In this document: in pieces, positions 1 to 6,860 of the stretch
How the letters are laid out: the number at the start of each line of letters is the position of its first letter
Numbering within the stretch: the first letter of the stretch is position 1
Assembly: GCA_028290925.1 (NCBI GenBank)
Contig: JAQGIX010000154.1
Location: 1-11,795 of the forward strand
Length of the DNA: 11,795 nt
Source: Phenylobacterium sp.
Lineage (GTDB): Bacteria; Pseudomonadota; Alphaproteobacteria; Caulobacterales; Caulobacteraceae
Direction of reading: 5' to 3'
Position numbers and translations under genes: made by a program
Notes under the pieces: model-generated
What the model saw: the letters and a program-made list of their open reading frames with translations, nothing else
The model's database searches: none
What the model was told of the DNA's origin: nothing

Positions 1-38
1 ACGCTTTCGGAGGTGAAGATGTAGTTGGAACGGCTCAA
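1..38 (-). CDS. metK: S-adenosylmethionine synthetase, N-terminal fragment
   Basis: The gene runs off the left edge; only the first 12 complete codons plus two bases are present. Read on the minus strand from a TTG at 38-36, they give MSRSNYIFTSES, and the partial codon GT fits the next V. This is the characteristic start of bacterial MetK (consensus SNYIFTSESVSEGHPDKV), the cytosolic enzyme making S-adenosylmethionine from methionine and ATP. A Shine-Dalgarno GGAG (49-46) lies 7 nt upstream of the TTG, and no in-frame ATG precedes the conserved residues, so TTG is the likely start. The gene has its own promoter and a candidate SAM-cycle operator upstream, so it need not depend on read-through from the XRE gene. 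The fragment is short, but the N-terminal signature is distinctive. Confidence 0.85.
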   Translation of the reverse strand, partial: MSRSNYIFTSES

Positions 39-104
39 ACGCGGTCTCCAGGAAAACCCGGCTGTCAGCGCCCCCGCCGACGGCCGCCTTACAAGGTCGC
101 AAAG

Positions 105-133
105 CCTATAAAGAAGTCTTTATGTCCCGCCAA
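105..133 (-). promoter_or_regulatory. Candidate sigma-70-type promoter of metK
   Basis: On the minus strand, TTGGCG (133-128) resembles a -35 box. It is followed by a 17-nt spacer and TATAGG (110-105) as a -10 box. Transcription would start near position 98, giving a leader of about 60 nt before the metK TTG. The optimal spacing and the placement in the only sizeable gap between the XRE gene and metK support the call. The 16-bp inverted repeat at 108-123 sits in the spacer and covers half of the -10 box, the usual place for a repressor site. The boxes were found by eye and match the consensus only partly. Confidence 0.5.
108..123. promoter_or_regulatory. Inverted-repeat operator upstream of metK, SahR-type candidate
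   Basis: The site is a perfect inverted repeat, ATAAAGA-AG-TCTTTAT: 7-bp arms with a 2-nt spacer. It is strikingly AT-rich against very GC-rich surroundings. From memory, operators of this form (ATAAAGA n2 TCTTTAT) are associated with SahR, the ArsR-family regulator of the S-adenosylmethionine/homocysteine cycle in alphaproteobacteria. The location before metK agrees with that. Overlap with the candidate -10 box suggests repression. The repeat itself is seen directly; the identity of the binding protein is inferred, and its gene is not in this window. Confidence 0.55.
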
Positions 134-191
134 GCGCGGGCGGGCGGCGAATCCGCGTCCAAATAGCAAACCGTGGATATCGGACCGGCCC

Positions 192-617
192 TCAGGCCTC
201 GATGGCCCCGACCACCTCGGGCGCCTCGATCAGGGCGCGGACCAGTTCCAGCACCTTGCGGCGCAGGCGCGGGCTGGAGATGCGCGGGAAGCAGGCCGCC
301 AGCTCCAGGCCGTCCGGCGTCAGCAGGAAGTCCTGCATGCTCGCCCGCGGCGCAGCGCCGTCGGCCTCGATCTCGGCGAGGCCGTCGTAGAAATAGGTGA
401 CGCCGGTGTGCAGCGCGCGCGCCAGCTCCCAGAGCTTGGAGGCGCTCACCCGATTGGCGGCGCGCTCGTATTTCTGGATCTGCTGGAACGTCAGGCCCAC
501 CGCATAGGCCAGCCGCTCCTGGCTGATCCCCAGCTCCTTGCGGCGCATGCGGATGCGCAGGCCGACGTGCCGATCCACGGGATTCGGGCCCCGGTCGAGT
601 TCTACAAGCTTGTCCAT
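192..617 (-). CDS. XRE-family helix-turn-helix transcriptional regulator
   Basis: This is a 141-residue cytoplasmic DNA-binding protein. Residues about 18-76 form a Cro/CI-type HTH: RIRMRRKELGISQERLA leads into the recognition-helix region GLTFQQIQKYERAANR and then SASKLWELARAL. The C-terminal part (about 97-135) carries a conserved-looking helical segment (TPDGLELAACFPRI, RRKVLELVRAL) as in many alphaproteobacterial XRE regulators of about 130-140 residues. The ATG at 617-615 has a strong Shine-Dalgarno (GGAGGGG) two bases upstream, but that sequence lies in a hairpin (618-639). The gene sits 45 nt after lnt and 153 nt before metK. A role in metK or envelope control would be a guess. Family confidence is high; the target is unknown. 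Confidence 0.9.
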   Translation of the reverse strand: MDKLVELDRGPNPVDRHVGLRIRMRRKELGISQERLAYAVGLTFQQIQKYERAANRVSASKLWELARALHTGVTYFYDGLAEIEADGAAPRASMQDFLLTPDGLELAACFPRISSPRLRRKVLELVRALIEAPEVVGAIEA

Positions 618-639
618 AACCCCTCCGTGCGGGGGGGTT
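618..639 (-). promoter_or_regulatory. Hairpin enclosing the ribosome-binding site of the XRE gene
   Basis: The minus-strand RNA reads AACCCCCCC-GCAC-GGAGGGGUU directly before the AUG of the XRE gene. The arms pair over 9 positions with one C-A mismatch and a 4-nt loop. The 3' arm contains the whole Shine-Dalgarno GGAGGGG. The stem also lies about 23 nt after the lnt stop codon, so it could mark the end of the lnt operon. However, there is no U-tract after it, which argues against an intrinsic terminator. The fold is visible; its regulatory effect is inferred. Confidence 0.5.
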
Positions 640-662
640 CTAAGTGGGGCGGGTGGCTGCGG

Positions 663-2243
663 TCAATCGACCATCGGTCGATGAACGCGATCGACCAGGG
701 CGACGAGCCCCGAGAGCAACAGCATCAGCAGGAACGGCAGGTCGCCGAAGCGGTCATAGAGGGTGGGCTCGAGGGCCGGCGGCAGGCGGGCGTCGATCAC
801 GCCCAGCGCGCCCAGCCCCAGGCGGGCGCCCGGCAGCACGCGGCCATAGGCGTCGATCACCGCCGAGACGCCGGTGGGCGTGGCGCGCACGATCGGCAGG
901 CCTTCCTCGATCGCCCGGTAGCTGGCGAGGTTGAGGTGCTGCAGGGGGCCGCTGGTGGCGCCGAACCAGGCGTCGTTGGAGATGTTGAGGATCCAGGCGG
1001 GCCGGCGGCCGGCGCGCTGCGTCGCCTGGCGGGTGAAGCCCGGGAACAGCGCCTCGTAGCAGATCAGGGGCTGCACGGCCGGCACGCCGAGCGGCGTCAG
1101 CGGCTTCGGCGGCGGTCCGGCCGAGAAGTCGTCCGGCATGTGCACCAGGCTGCGGAAGCCCACCTTGGTGGCGATGGCCCCCAGCGGCATGTACTCGCCG
1201 AAGGGCACCAGGCGGTGCTTGTCGTAAATGCCGGTCACCCGCAGGCCGTCGGCTTCGCGCCGGAAGGCCACCAGGCTGTTGTAGTAGGCCACCTGGCCGT
1301 CGGGCTTGAGCTGCGCGCGGTTGGCGCCCATCAGCAGGGTCTGGCCCGGATCGATGGCGTCGCGCAGGGCGGGGCCATAGGCCGACTCCGGCGCCAGCAG
1401 CTCGTCGATGACCGCCGGCAGCGCGCCCTCCGGCCAGACCACGATGTCCGGCCGCGCCGCCGCCGGCCGATGCGTCAGGGTGACGTAGGCGTCGAAGATC
1501 TGGGCCAGGTGCTCGGGCCGCCACTTGTCCTTCTGGTCGATGTCGGCCTGCACCACGCGGATCAGCGGCGCGGTGGGCCCCGGCGGAGGCGTATGGGTCA
1601 GGCGCGCGGCGCCGAAGGCGTAGAGCAGGCCGAGGAAACCGAGGATCACCGCGCCGGTCACCCATTTCTCCGGCTGGCGGGTGCGGTCGAACAGCAGGGC
1701 CGGCGCGGCGGCGAGCGCGACGGTGTACCAGCTGAGCCCATAGGCCCCGATCAGCGAGGCGGCCTGCGACGGCATCGAGCCGGCCCGCCAGGTCTCGCCC
1801 GGCAGGTCCCAGGGGAAGCCGGTCAGGACGTGGCCGCGCAGCCATTCGAAAAGCGCCATGCATCCCGCGAAGACGAACACGCGGGCCATGCCCCTGTGGC
1901 CGACCCAGCGGTAGAGCAGCGCGGCCGCGCCCCAGAACAGCGCCAGGCCCCCGGCCATCAGCGGCAGGGCGATGGGCGCCATCCAGGCCTGGTGCTTGGC
2001 GTCGACGAAGAACGGCTCGACGATCCACCAGCAGCCGACCCCGAAATAGCCCAGCCCCGCCAACCAGCCCCGGACGAAGGCCTGCCGCAGCGGGCGCTCG
2101 CCCGTGGTGTCCAGCAGGCCGAGCAGCAGGGCGTAGCCCAACAAGCCCGGCAGCACGCCGAACGGCGGATGCGCGAGGGCCGCGCCCAGGCCGGCGCAGA
2201 GCGCCCAGAGCCGCATCGCCCAGTTTGAGGACGCCCGCGCCAC
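663..2243 (-). CDS. lnt: Apolipoprotein N-acyltransferase
   Basis: Lnt is an integral inner-membrane enzyme that transfers an acyl chain from phospholipid to the N-terminal cysteine of apolipoproteins, the last step of lipoprotein maturation. The 526-residue product has hydrophobic membrane segments over roughly the first 215 residues, then a nitrilase-fold domain (about 227-490), then a final membrane helix (about 503-517). The catalytic triad is recognisable by motif: E272 in VVWPEGALP, K342 in IYDKHRLVPFGEY and C395 in LICYEALFPGF. Length is close to the E. coli enzyme (512). A GTG start at 2243-2241, with AGGG just upstream, lies 6 nt after the corC stop codon. The first ATG would remove only nine residues. 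The corC-lnt pairing is conserved in proteobacteria. Confidence 0.96.
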   Translation of the reverse strand: MARASSNWAMRLWALCAGLGAALAHPPFGVLPGLLGYALLLGLLDTTGERPLRQAFVRGWLAGLGYFGVGCWWIVEPFFVDAKHQAWMAPIALPLMAGGLALFWGAAALLYRWVGHRGMARVFVFAGCMALFEWLRGHVLTGFPWDLPGETWRAGSMPSQAASLIGAYGLSWYTVALAAAPALLFDRTRQPEKWVTGAVILGFLGLLYAFGAARLTHTPPPGPTAPLIRVVQADIDQKDKWRPEHLAQIFDAYVTLTHRPAAARPDIVVWPEGALPAVIDELLAPESAYGPALRDAIDPGQTLLMGANRAQLKPDGQVAYYNSLVAFRREADGLRVTGIYDKHRLVPFGEYMPLGAIATKVGFRSLVHMPDDFSAGPPPKPLTPLGVPAVQPLICYEALFPGFTRQATQRAGRRPAWILNISNDAWFGATSGPLQHLNLASYRAIEEGLPIVRATPTGVSAVIDAYGRVLPGARLGLGALGVIDARLPPALEPTLYDRFGDLPFLLMLLLSGLVALVDRVHRPMVD

Positions 2244-2249
2244 CGCGCC

Positions 2250-3155
2250 CTAGCCGGAGATCGCGGGCGCGCCCGTGCGGCGGACCCGCACGCGCTTCAC
2301 CCGCCGCGGATCGGCGGACAGGACTTCGATCAGGAAGCCGCCGGGATGGGAGATGGTCTCGCGCTTCTGCGGCACGCGCCCGGCCAGCGCATTGACCAGG
2401 CCCGCGACGGTGTCGATCTCCTCGTCCAGGTCGGGCGGAGCGAGATCGACGCCGGCGCCGATGGCGCTCTCCAGCTCCTCCAGCGGCGCGCGGCCGTCGG
2501 CGATCCAGCCGTCCTCGTCCTCGATGATCGGCGCGGCCCCGTCGTCGTCGGCGCCGTCATGCTCGTCGGAGATGTCGCCGACCAGCTTCTCCAGCAGGTC
2601 CTCCAGGGTGACCAGGCCGTCGGTGCCGCCGAACTCGTCGATCACCAGGGCCATGTGGGTGCGCCGGGTGCGCATCAGCGCCAGGAGGTCGGCGGTGGGC
2701 ATGGAGCCGGGCACATAAAGCACCTCGCGCACCAGGTTGCGGCGGGTCTGCAGGACCTTGTCGCCGGGCTTGGGCTTGCGCGCCTTGTGGGCCAGCAGCT
2801 TGAAGATGTCCTTCACGTGGACCACGCCCACCGGCTCGTCGAGGGTCTCCTTGTAGACCGGCATGCGGCTGTGCTCGGCCTCGACGAAGCGGTCGATGAT
2901 CTCGGCGAAGGTGCAGCCCTTCTCGACGGCGACGATGTCGGCGCGGGGCTTCATCACGTCGTCGACCCGCAGGTCCTCGAAGGCGCGGGCCTGGCTGACC
3001 AGCTCGTCGGTGGCGTCGGCGGCGGCCTCCTCCTCGGGTGTCGGCGGCGGCTCGGGCTCGCGGCGGCGGAAGTGGTCGAAGAAGGCCATCAGTCCTCGTC
3101 GTCGGGGGTCGCCCGCGTCCTTTTGGGCGCCGCTGGCGGAATCGGGGTCAGTCAT
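2250..3155 (-). CDS. corC: CorC/HlyC-type CBS-domain protein (YbeX-like)
   Basis: This 301-residue protein has two CBS domains (about 64-120 and 142-200). They carry typical motifs such as DVMKPRADIVAV, SRMPVYKETLDEPVGVVHVKD and MALVIDEFGGTDGLVTLEDLLEKLVGDI. A C-terminal CorC_HlyC (transporter-associated) domain follows at about 208-293. It lacks the DUF21 membrane domain of longer relatives, so it is the short soluble form like E. coli YbeX/CorC (292 residues). The family is linked to Mg/Co efflux and, through its conserved neighbours, to ribosome-related functions; the exact biochemistry is unsettled. An acidic Glu/Pro-rich stretch (33-50) precedes the CBS pair. The ATG at 3155-3153 overlaps the ybeY stop by 8 nt, with a purine-rich GAGGGAG immediately upstream. 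This suggests translational coupling. Confidence 0.93.
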   Translation of the reverse strand: MTDPDSASGAQKDAGDPRRRGLMAFFDHFRRREPEPPPTPEEEAAADATDELVSQARAFEDLRVDDVMKPRADIVAVEKGCTFAEIIDRFVEAEHSRMPVYKETLDEPVGVVHVKDIFKLLAHKARKPKPGDKVLQTRRNLVREVLYVPGSMPTADLLALMRTRRTHMALVIDEFGGTDGLVTLEDLLEKLVGDISDEHDGADDDGAAPIIEDEDGWIADGRAPLEELESAIGAGVDLAPPDLDEEIDTVAGLVNALAGRVPQKRETISHPGGFLIEVLSADPRRVKRVRVRRTGAPAISG

Positions 3156-3612
3156 GGTCTCCCTCGCCGGCCGCGTAGGGGTCGGCGATCCCCAACCCGG
3201 CCAGGACGACGCGCTCGAGGCCCTCCATCTCGGAGGCCTCCTCGTCGGTCATGTGATCGTATCCTAGAAGGTGCAGCACCCCGTGCGCCACCAGATGCTG
3301 CAGATGGGCGGCCAGCGGCTTGCCCTGCCGGGCGGCTTCCCGGGCGCAGGTCTCATAGGCCAGCGCCACGTCGCCGAGGTGCTGCTCGGGGTTGGGCAGC
3401 GCCGGGAAGGACAGGACGTTGGTGGGCTTGTCCTGCTGCCGGAAGCGGGCGTTGAGCTCGCCGACGGCCGCGTCGCCGGTGAGCAGGATCGTCAGGTTGC
3501 GGTCCGAGAGATGCTCGTAGGCGAGCACCGCCTCCGCCGCGCGGCGGCTCAGCGCCTCGGCGTCGGGCTCCGCATCGGTCCAGGCGCGATCCTCGATCTC
3601 GACGTCGATCAA
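3148..3612 (-). CDS. ybeY: Endoribonuclease YbeY (16S rRNA 3' maturation factor)
   Basis: YbeY is a zinc-dependent endoribonuclease that acts in 16S rRNA 3'-end maturation and ribosome quality control. The signature HLVAHGVLHLLGYDH is present, with metal-binding H110, H114 and H120. An upstream DKPTNVLSFP motif (61-70) is also typical. The best start is TTG at 3612-3610 (MIDVEIEDRAW), giving 154 residues, normal for the family. The open frame continues far upstream inside phoH, but that part is arginine/proline-rich shadow sequence with no family resemblance, and no ATG lies nearby. The TTG overlaps the phoH stop as TTGA. A GGA about 10 nt upstream is a modest Shine-Dalgarno. The phoH-ybeY-corC order matches ybeZ-ybeY-ybeX of E. 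coli. Confidence 0.93.
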   Translation of the reverse strand: MIDVEIEDRAWTDAEPDAEALSRRAAEAVLAYEHLSDRNLTILLTGDAAVGELNARFRQQDKPTNVLSFPALPNPEQHLGDVALAYETCAREAARQGKPLAAHLQHLVAHGVLHLLGYDHMTDEEASEMEGLERVVLAGLGIADPYAAGEGDHD

Positions 3613-4556
3613 AAGCTGCGTCCGCGCTTGGCCGCGTCGGCGTCGTAGGCGCGCACGATGCGCTCGACCAGCGGGTGGCGGACCACGTCCTCGGCGCCGA
3701 AGCGGATGATGCCGATGCCCTTGACGTCGTCCAGCAGGCCCACGGCGTGGGCCAGGCCGCTGTCGGCCGGGCTGGACAGGTCGATCTGGGTGGGGTCGCC
3801 GGTGACCACCATGCGCGCGCCTTCGCCGAGCCGGGTCAGCACCATCTTCATCTGCAGCCGCGTGGCGTTCTGCGCCTCGTCGACGATGATGAAGGCGTGC
3901 GAGAGCGTGCGGCCGCGCAGGAAGGCGATCGGGGCGACCTCGATCTCGCCCTTCTCGCGGCGGCGGCGCAGCTGCTCGGCGCCCAGGATGTCGGTGAGCG
4001 CCTCCCAGACCGGGGCCATGTAGGGGTCGACCTTCTCCGTGAGGTCGCCGGGCAGGAAGCCGAGCCGCTCGCCGGCCTCGACGGCCGGGCGCGAGACGAT
4101 CAGCCGGTCCACCTCGCCGCGCAGCAGCAGGCCCGCGCCGTGGGCGACGGCGAGGAAGGTCTTGCCGGTGCCGGCGGGGCCCAGGCCGAACACCAGCTCG
4201 CACTTGGACAGCGCTTCGAGATAGCGGGCCTGGGTGGCGGTCTTCGGGGCCACCTGGCCGCGGCGGCCGACCGGCAGGGCGCCCGGCGCTCCGCCCGACT
4301 TCGCCTGGCCGATGGCGACGCGCACATCGGCCTCGGCGATCTCGAGGCCCTGGTCGGCGCGCTCGGCGATGTGCTGGACGGCCTTCTTGGCCTGGGCGCG
4401 CGCCTTGGTGTCGCCCTGCATCGAGACGCCGCCGCCCGGCGTCTCCAGCAGCACGCCGAAGGCGTCCTCGATCAGCGCCGCGTGGCGGGAGTGGGCGCCG
4501 GCCACGGCCCGCACCGCGGCGTCGGATAGGTGGATGAACTCCGGCGCGCGGCTCAA
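3609..4556 (-). CDS. phoH: PhoH-family ATPase (YbeZ-like)
   Basis: This is a cytoplasmic P-loop NTPase of the PhoH/YbeZ family. The start is TTG at 4556-4554, overlapping the miaB stop as TTGA, with GGAG 5 nt upstream. This gives 315 residues. A much longer in-frame extension exists, but it runs antiparallel in content inside miaB and is not PhoH-like. Walker A is GPAGTGKT (126-133), Walker B is FIIVDEAQN (222-230), and a further conserved motif is VTGDPTQIDL (251-260). A C-terminal RHPLVERIVRAYD (294-306) is typical. The residues before about 100 form the variable N-terminal domain. It is consistently paired with ybeY and is proposed to work with it in RNA processing; that role is inferred from the family. 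Confidence 0.95.
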   Translation of the reverse strand: MSRAPEFIHLSDAAVRAVAGAHSRHAALIEDAFGVLLETPGGGVSMQGDTKARAQAKKAVQHIAERADQGLEIAEADVRVAIGQAKSGGAPGALPVGRRGQVAPKTATQARYLEALSKCELVFGLGPAGTGKTFLAVAHGAGLLLRGEVDRLIVSRPAVEAGERLGFLPGDLTEKVDPYMAPVWEALTDILGAEQLRRRREKGEIEVAPIAFLRGRTLSHAFIIVDEAQNATRLQMKMVLTRLGEGARMVVTGDPTQIDLSSPADSGLAHAVGLLDDVKGIGIIRFGAEDVVRHPLVERIVRAYDADAAKRGRSF

Positions 4557-5893
4557 GCTGGCTCCAGTTCCAGGGCGCCGGCCAGGCTGTTCCTGGCGGC
4601 GCTTTCGATGCGCACCGGAACGATCTGGCCGATCAGGCGATCCGGTGCGACCGCGTGCACCGACTGCAGGTAGGGGCTGCGGCCGATCAGCTGGCCCTCG
4701 TGCCGGCCGAGCTTTTCGAACAGAACCGGCAGGGTTCGCCCGGCCTGGCTCTGGTTGAACGCCATCTGCTGGTCGTCGAGCAGGGCCTGGAGACGCGCCA
4801 GGCGTTCGTCCTTCACCTCTTCCGCCGCCTGCCCCGGCATGGCGGCGGCCGGCGTGCCCGGCCGGCGGGAATATTTGAACGAGAAGGCGCTGGCGTAGCC
4901 GACCTCGCGGACCAGGCTGAGCGTCGCCTCGAAGTCGGCGTCGCGCTCGCCGGGGAAGCCCACGATGAAGTCGCCGGAAAGGGCGATGCCCGGCCGGCTG
5001 CCGCGGACCCGCTCGATCAGCCGCAGGTAGCTCTCGGCGGTGTGGCCTCGGTTCATGGCCTTCAGGATGCGGTCGGACCCGGACTGCACGGGCAGGTGCA
5101 GGTAGGGCATCAGCTCGGCCACCTCGGCGTGCGCCGCGATCAGGGCCTCGTCCATGTCGCGCGGATGGCTGGTGGTGTAGCGGATGCGCTCCACGCCCGG
5201 AATCTTCGCCAGCCGGCGGACCAGGCCCGCCAGCCCGCCGTCTCCGGCGTAGGCGTTGACGTTCTGGCCCAGCAGGGTGATCTCGCGCACGCCCTTGTCC
5301 GCCAGGGCGCGAGCCTCCGCCTCGATGGCGTCCGGGCCGCGCGACCACTCGGCGCCGCGGGTGTAGGGCACCACGCAGAAGCTGCAGAACTTGTCGCAGC
5401 CCTCCTGCACGGTGAGGAAGGCGGTGACGCCGGTGGGCCGCCGCTCGGCGGTGAGCGCGTCGAACTTGGCCTGCGGCGCGAAGTCGGCGGCCAGCCGCTC
5501 GCCGCGGGCCCGGTGGACGCGGGCGATCAGCTCCGGCAGCTGGTGATAGGCCTGCGGCCCGACCACCAGGTCCACGGCCGGCTGGCGGCGCATGATCTCC
5601 GCGCCCTCGGCCTGGGCGACGCAGCCGGCGACCGCGATCATCATCTGCCCGCCCGCCGCCGCGCGGGCCTCCTTCATCTCGCGGATCTTGCCGAGCTCGG
5701 AATAGAGCTTCTCGGTGGCCTTCTCGCGGATGTGGCAGGTGTTGAGCACCACCAGGTCGGCGCCGGCCGGATCGTCGGTCACGCCATAGCCCAGCGGCGC
5801 CAGCACATCGGCCATGCGCTCGCTGTCGTAGACGTTCATCTGACAGCCGTAGGTCTTGATGTAGAGGCGCTTGGCCGGCGCGGGCGAAGACAT
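4553..5893 (-). CDS. miaB: tRNA-2-methylthio-N6-dimethylallyladenosine synthase
   Basis: MiaB is a radical-SAM enzyme that adds the 2-methylthio group to i6A37 in tRNAs reading UNN codons. The 446-residue product has the N-terminal UPF0004 domain, whose three cysteines (C17 in TYGCQMN, C53 in NTCHIREKA, C91 in AGCVAQ) hold one [4Fe-4S] cluster. The radical-SAM CxxxCxxC motif is C166, C170 and C173 (EGCDKFCSFC). The HLPVQSGSDRIL segment (266-277) and a C-terminal TRAM domain (about 382-443) complete the family architecture. The ATG start at 5893-5891 has only a weak Shine-Dalgarno. The gene starts 35 nt after the fur-like stop codon, and its stop overlaps the phoH start. All key cysteines are present. 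Confidence 0.97.
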   Translation of the reverse strand: MSSPAPAKRLYIKTYGCQMNVYDSERMADVLAPLGYGVTDDPAGADLVVLNTCHIREKATEKLYSELGKIREMKEARAAAGGQMMIAVAGCVAQAEGAEIMRRQPAVDLVVGPQAYHQLPELIARVHRARGERLAADFAPQAKFDALTAERRPTGVTAFLTVQEGCDKFCSFCVVPYTRGAEWSRGPDAIEAEARALADKGVREITLLGQNVNAYAGDGGLAGLVRRLAKIPGVERIRYTTSHPRDMDEALIAAHAEVAELMPYLHLPVQSGSDRILKAMNRGHTAESYLRLIERVRGSRPGIALSGDFIVGFPGERDADFEATLSLVREVGYASAFSFKYSRRPGTPAAAMPGQAAEEVKDERLARLQALLDDQQMAFNQSQAGRTLPVLFEKLGRHEGQLIGRSPYLQSVHAVAPDRLIGQIVPVRIESAARNSLAGALELEPA

Positions 5894-5928
5894 GGCGAGG
5901 GTTATGACGCTGGGCTGGGCATGACGCG

Positions 5929-6366
5929 CTAGTTTTCTTCCAGCGGCACGCCGAACAGCTCGAGGCGGTGGTCCACCAGCCGGTAGCCGAGCTTCTTGGC
6001 GATGGCCTCCTGCAGGGCCTCGATCTCGTCGTCGACGAACTCCACCACCTTGCCGGTCTTCATGTCGATCAGGTGGTCGTGGTGCACCTCCGGCTGCTCC
6101 TCGTAGCGGGCGCGGCCGTCGCGGAAGTCGTGCCGCGTGATGATGCCGGCCTCCTCGAACAGCCGCACCGTGCGGTAGACGGTGGCGATGGAGATATGCG
6201 GGTCGACGGCGTGGGCCCGGCGGTGCAGTTCCTCGACATCGGGATGGTCGTGCGCCTGCGAGAGCACCCGGGCGATCACCCGGCGCTGCTCGGTCATGCG
6301 CATGCCCATGTCGATGCAGAGCTTCTCGATACGGTCGGGCAAGAGGGGCTCCTGAACGCCTGTCAT
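5929..6366 (-). CDS. fur: Fur-family metalloregulator (Fur/Mur type)
   Basis: This is a 145-residue regulator with an N-terminal winged-helix domain (about 12-90), including MTEQRRVIARVL and the recognition region ISIATVYRTVRLFEEAG. The C-terminal dimerisation and metal-binding domain contains HHDH (95-98) and DMKTGKVVEF. The cysteine pair that binds structural zinc in E. coli Fur is absent (LIDMKTGK in that place), as is common in alphaproteobacterial Fur and Mur proteins. It presumably senses Fe(II) or Mn(II) and represses uptake genes. Sequence alone does not separate Fur from Mur here. Its ATG overlaps the rimI stop as ATGA, so it is translationally linked to rimI and tsaB. Confidence 0.93.
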   Translation of the reverse strand: MTGVQEPLLPDRIEKLCIDMGMRMTEQRRVIARVLSQAHDHPDVEELHRRAHAVDPHISIATVYRTVRLFEEAGIITRHDFRDGRARYEEQPEVHHDHLIDMKTGKVVEFVDDEIEALQEAIAKKLGYRLVDHRLELFGVPLEEN

Positions 6367-6860
6367 GGCTGAAGATAGGCCGAAGCCGGGTCCGCGTTAA
6401 GATCGAGTCGCATGACCAGGGCGTCGATCAGCCCTTCCGGCCCGCGATCGTAGTAGTGGCGGCGGCGGCCGGCCCGGCGGAATCCGAGGCCCGCGTAGAG
6501 GGCGCAGGCTTCCGGGTTGTCCACCGCCACCTCCAGGAAGCAGGACCCGGCGCCGGCCTGGCGCGCGGCGGTGAGCGCCGCGGCCATCAGCGCCTTGGCG
6601 ACGCCCTTGCGGCGGGCCTGCGGCCGGACGCCGATGGTCAGCACCTCCATCTCGTCGGCCGCCACCCGGCAGAGGATCACCCCGAGCGGGTCCCCGGGAG
6701 CATCAGACAGGGGCTCCGCGTCCGTGGCCAGCAGGCCGAAGATGCCCTCGCCCTCCAGCAGGTCCTCGAACTCGTCGTCCCGCCAGGGGGGATCGAAGGC
6801 GCCGGCGTGAGCCTGCGCCATGCCGACGGCTTCAGCGGCTGTGGCCCAGATGAGCTTCAT
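6363..6860 (-). CDS. rimI: Ribosomal protein S18 alanine N-acetyltransferase (GNAT)
   Basis: This is a 165-residue GNAT-fold acetyltransferase. The acetyl-CoA-binding motif A is visible as VRPQARRKGVAKAL (78-91), with the R-x-x-G-x-A core. The segment FLEVAVDNPEACALYAGLGFRRAGRRRHYY (108-137) has the RimI arrangement, with E110 and Y122 at the positions expected for catalysis. RimI acetylates the N-terminal alanine of ribosomal protein S18. Placement directly after tsaB, with an ATGA stop/start overlap, supports RimI over a generic GNAT, because tsaB-rimI adjacency is widespread. A short insertion (about 46-57, acidic and proline-bearing) is unusual but sits in a variable region. Confidence 0.93.
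   Translation of the reverse strand: MKLIWATAAEAVGMAQAHAGAFDPPWRDDEFEDLLEGEGIFGLLATDAEPLSDAPGDPLGVILCRVAADEMEVLTIGVRPQARRKGVAKALMAAALTAARQAGAGSCFLEVAVDNPEACALYAGLGFRRAGRRRHYYDRGPEGLIDALVMRLDLNADPASAYLQP

Noticed and set aside
39..104. Possible SAM riboswitch in the metK leader
   Set aside because: I looked for SAM-II and SAM/SAH-type pseudoknot signatures in the roughly 60-nt leader and saw none. The operator-type repeat better explains regulation. A covariance-model scan would settle it.
126..144. CCCGCC/GGCGGG hairpin as a terminator for the XRE gene
   Set aside because: The stem is short and is followed on the minus strand by an A-rich sequence rather than a U-tract. It also overlaps the candidate -35 region of metK.
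408..2228. A 606-codon plus-strand open frame opposite lnt and part of the XRE gene
   Set aside because: No domain is recognisable, the composition is biased, and it is fully antisense to Lnt, whose catalytic triad is intact. It is a by-product of high GC at third codon positions.
3613..4203. In-frame upstream extension of ybeY inside phoH
   Set aside because: The added sequence has no YbeY similarity and would more than double the protein. The TTG at 3612 gives the usual size and N-terminus.
4557..5348. In-frame upstream extension of phoH inside miaB
   Set aside because: The extra residues are Arg/Pro/Gly-rich and unrelated to PhoH. The TTG at 4556 has a good Shine-Dalgarno and gives the normal family length.
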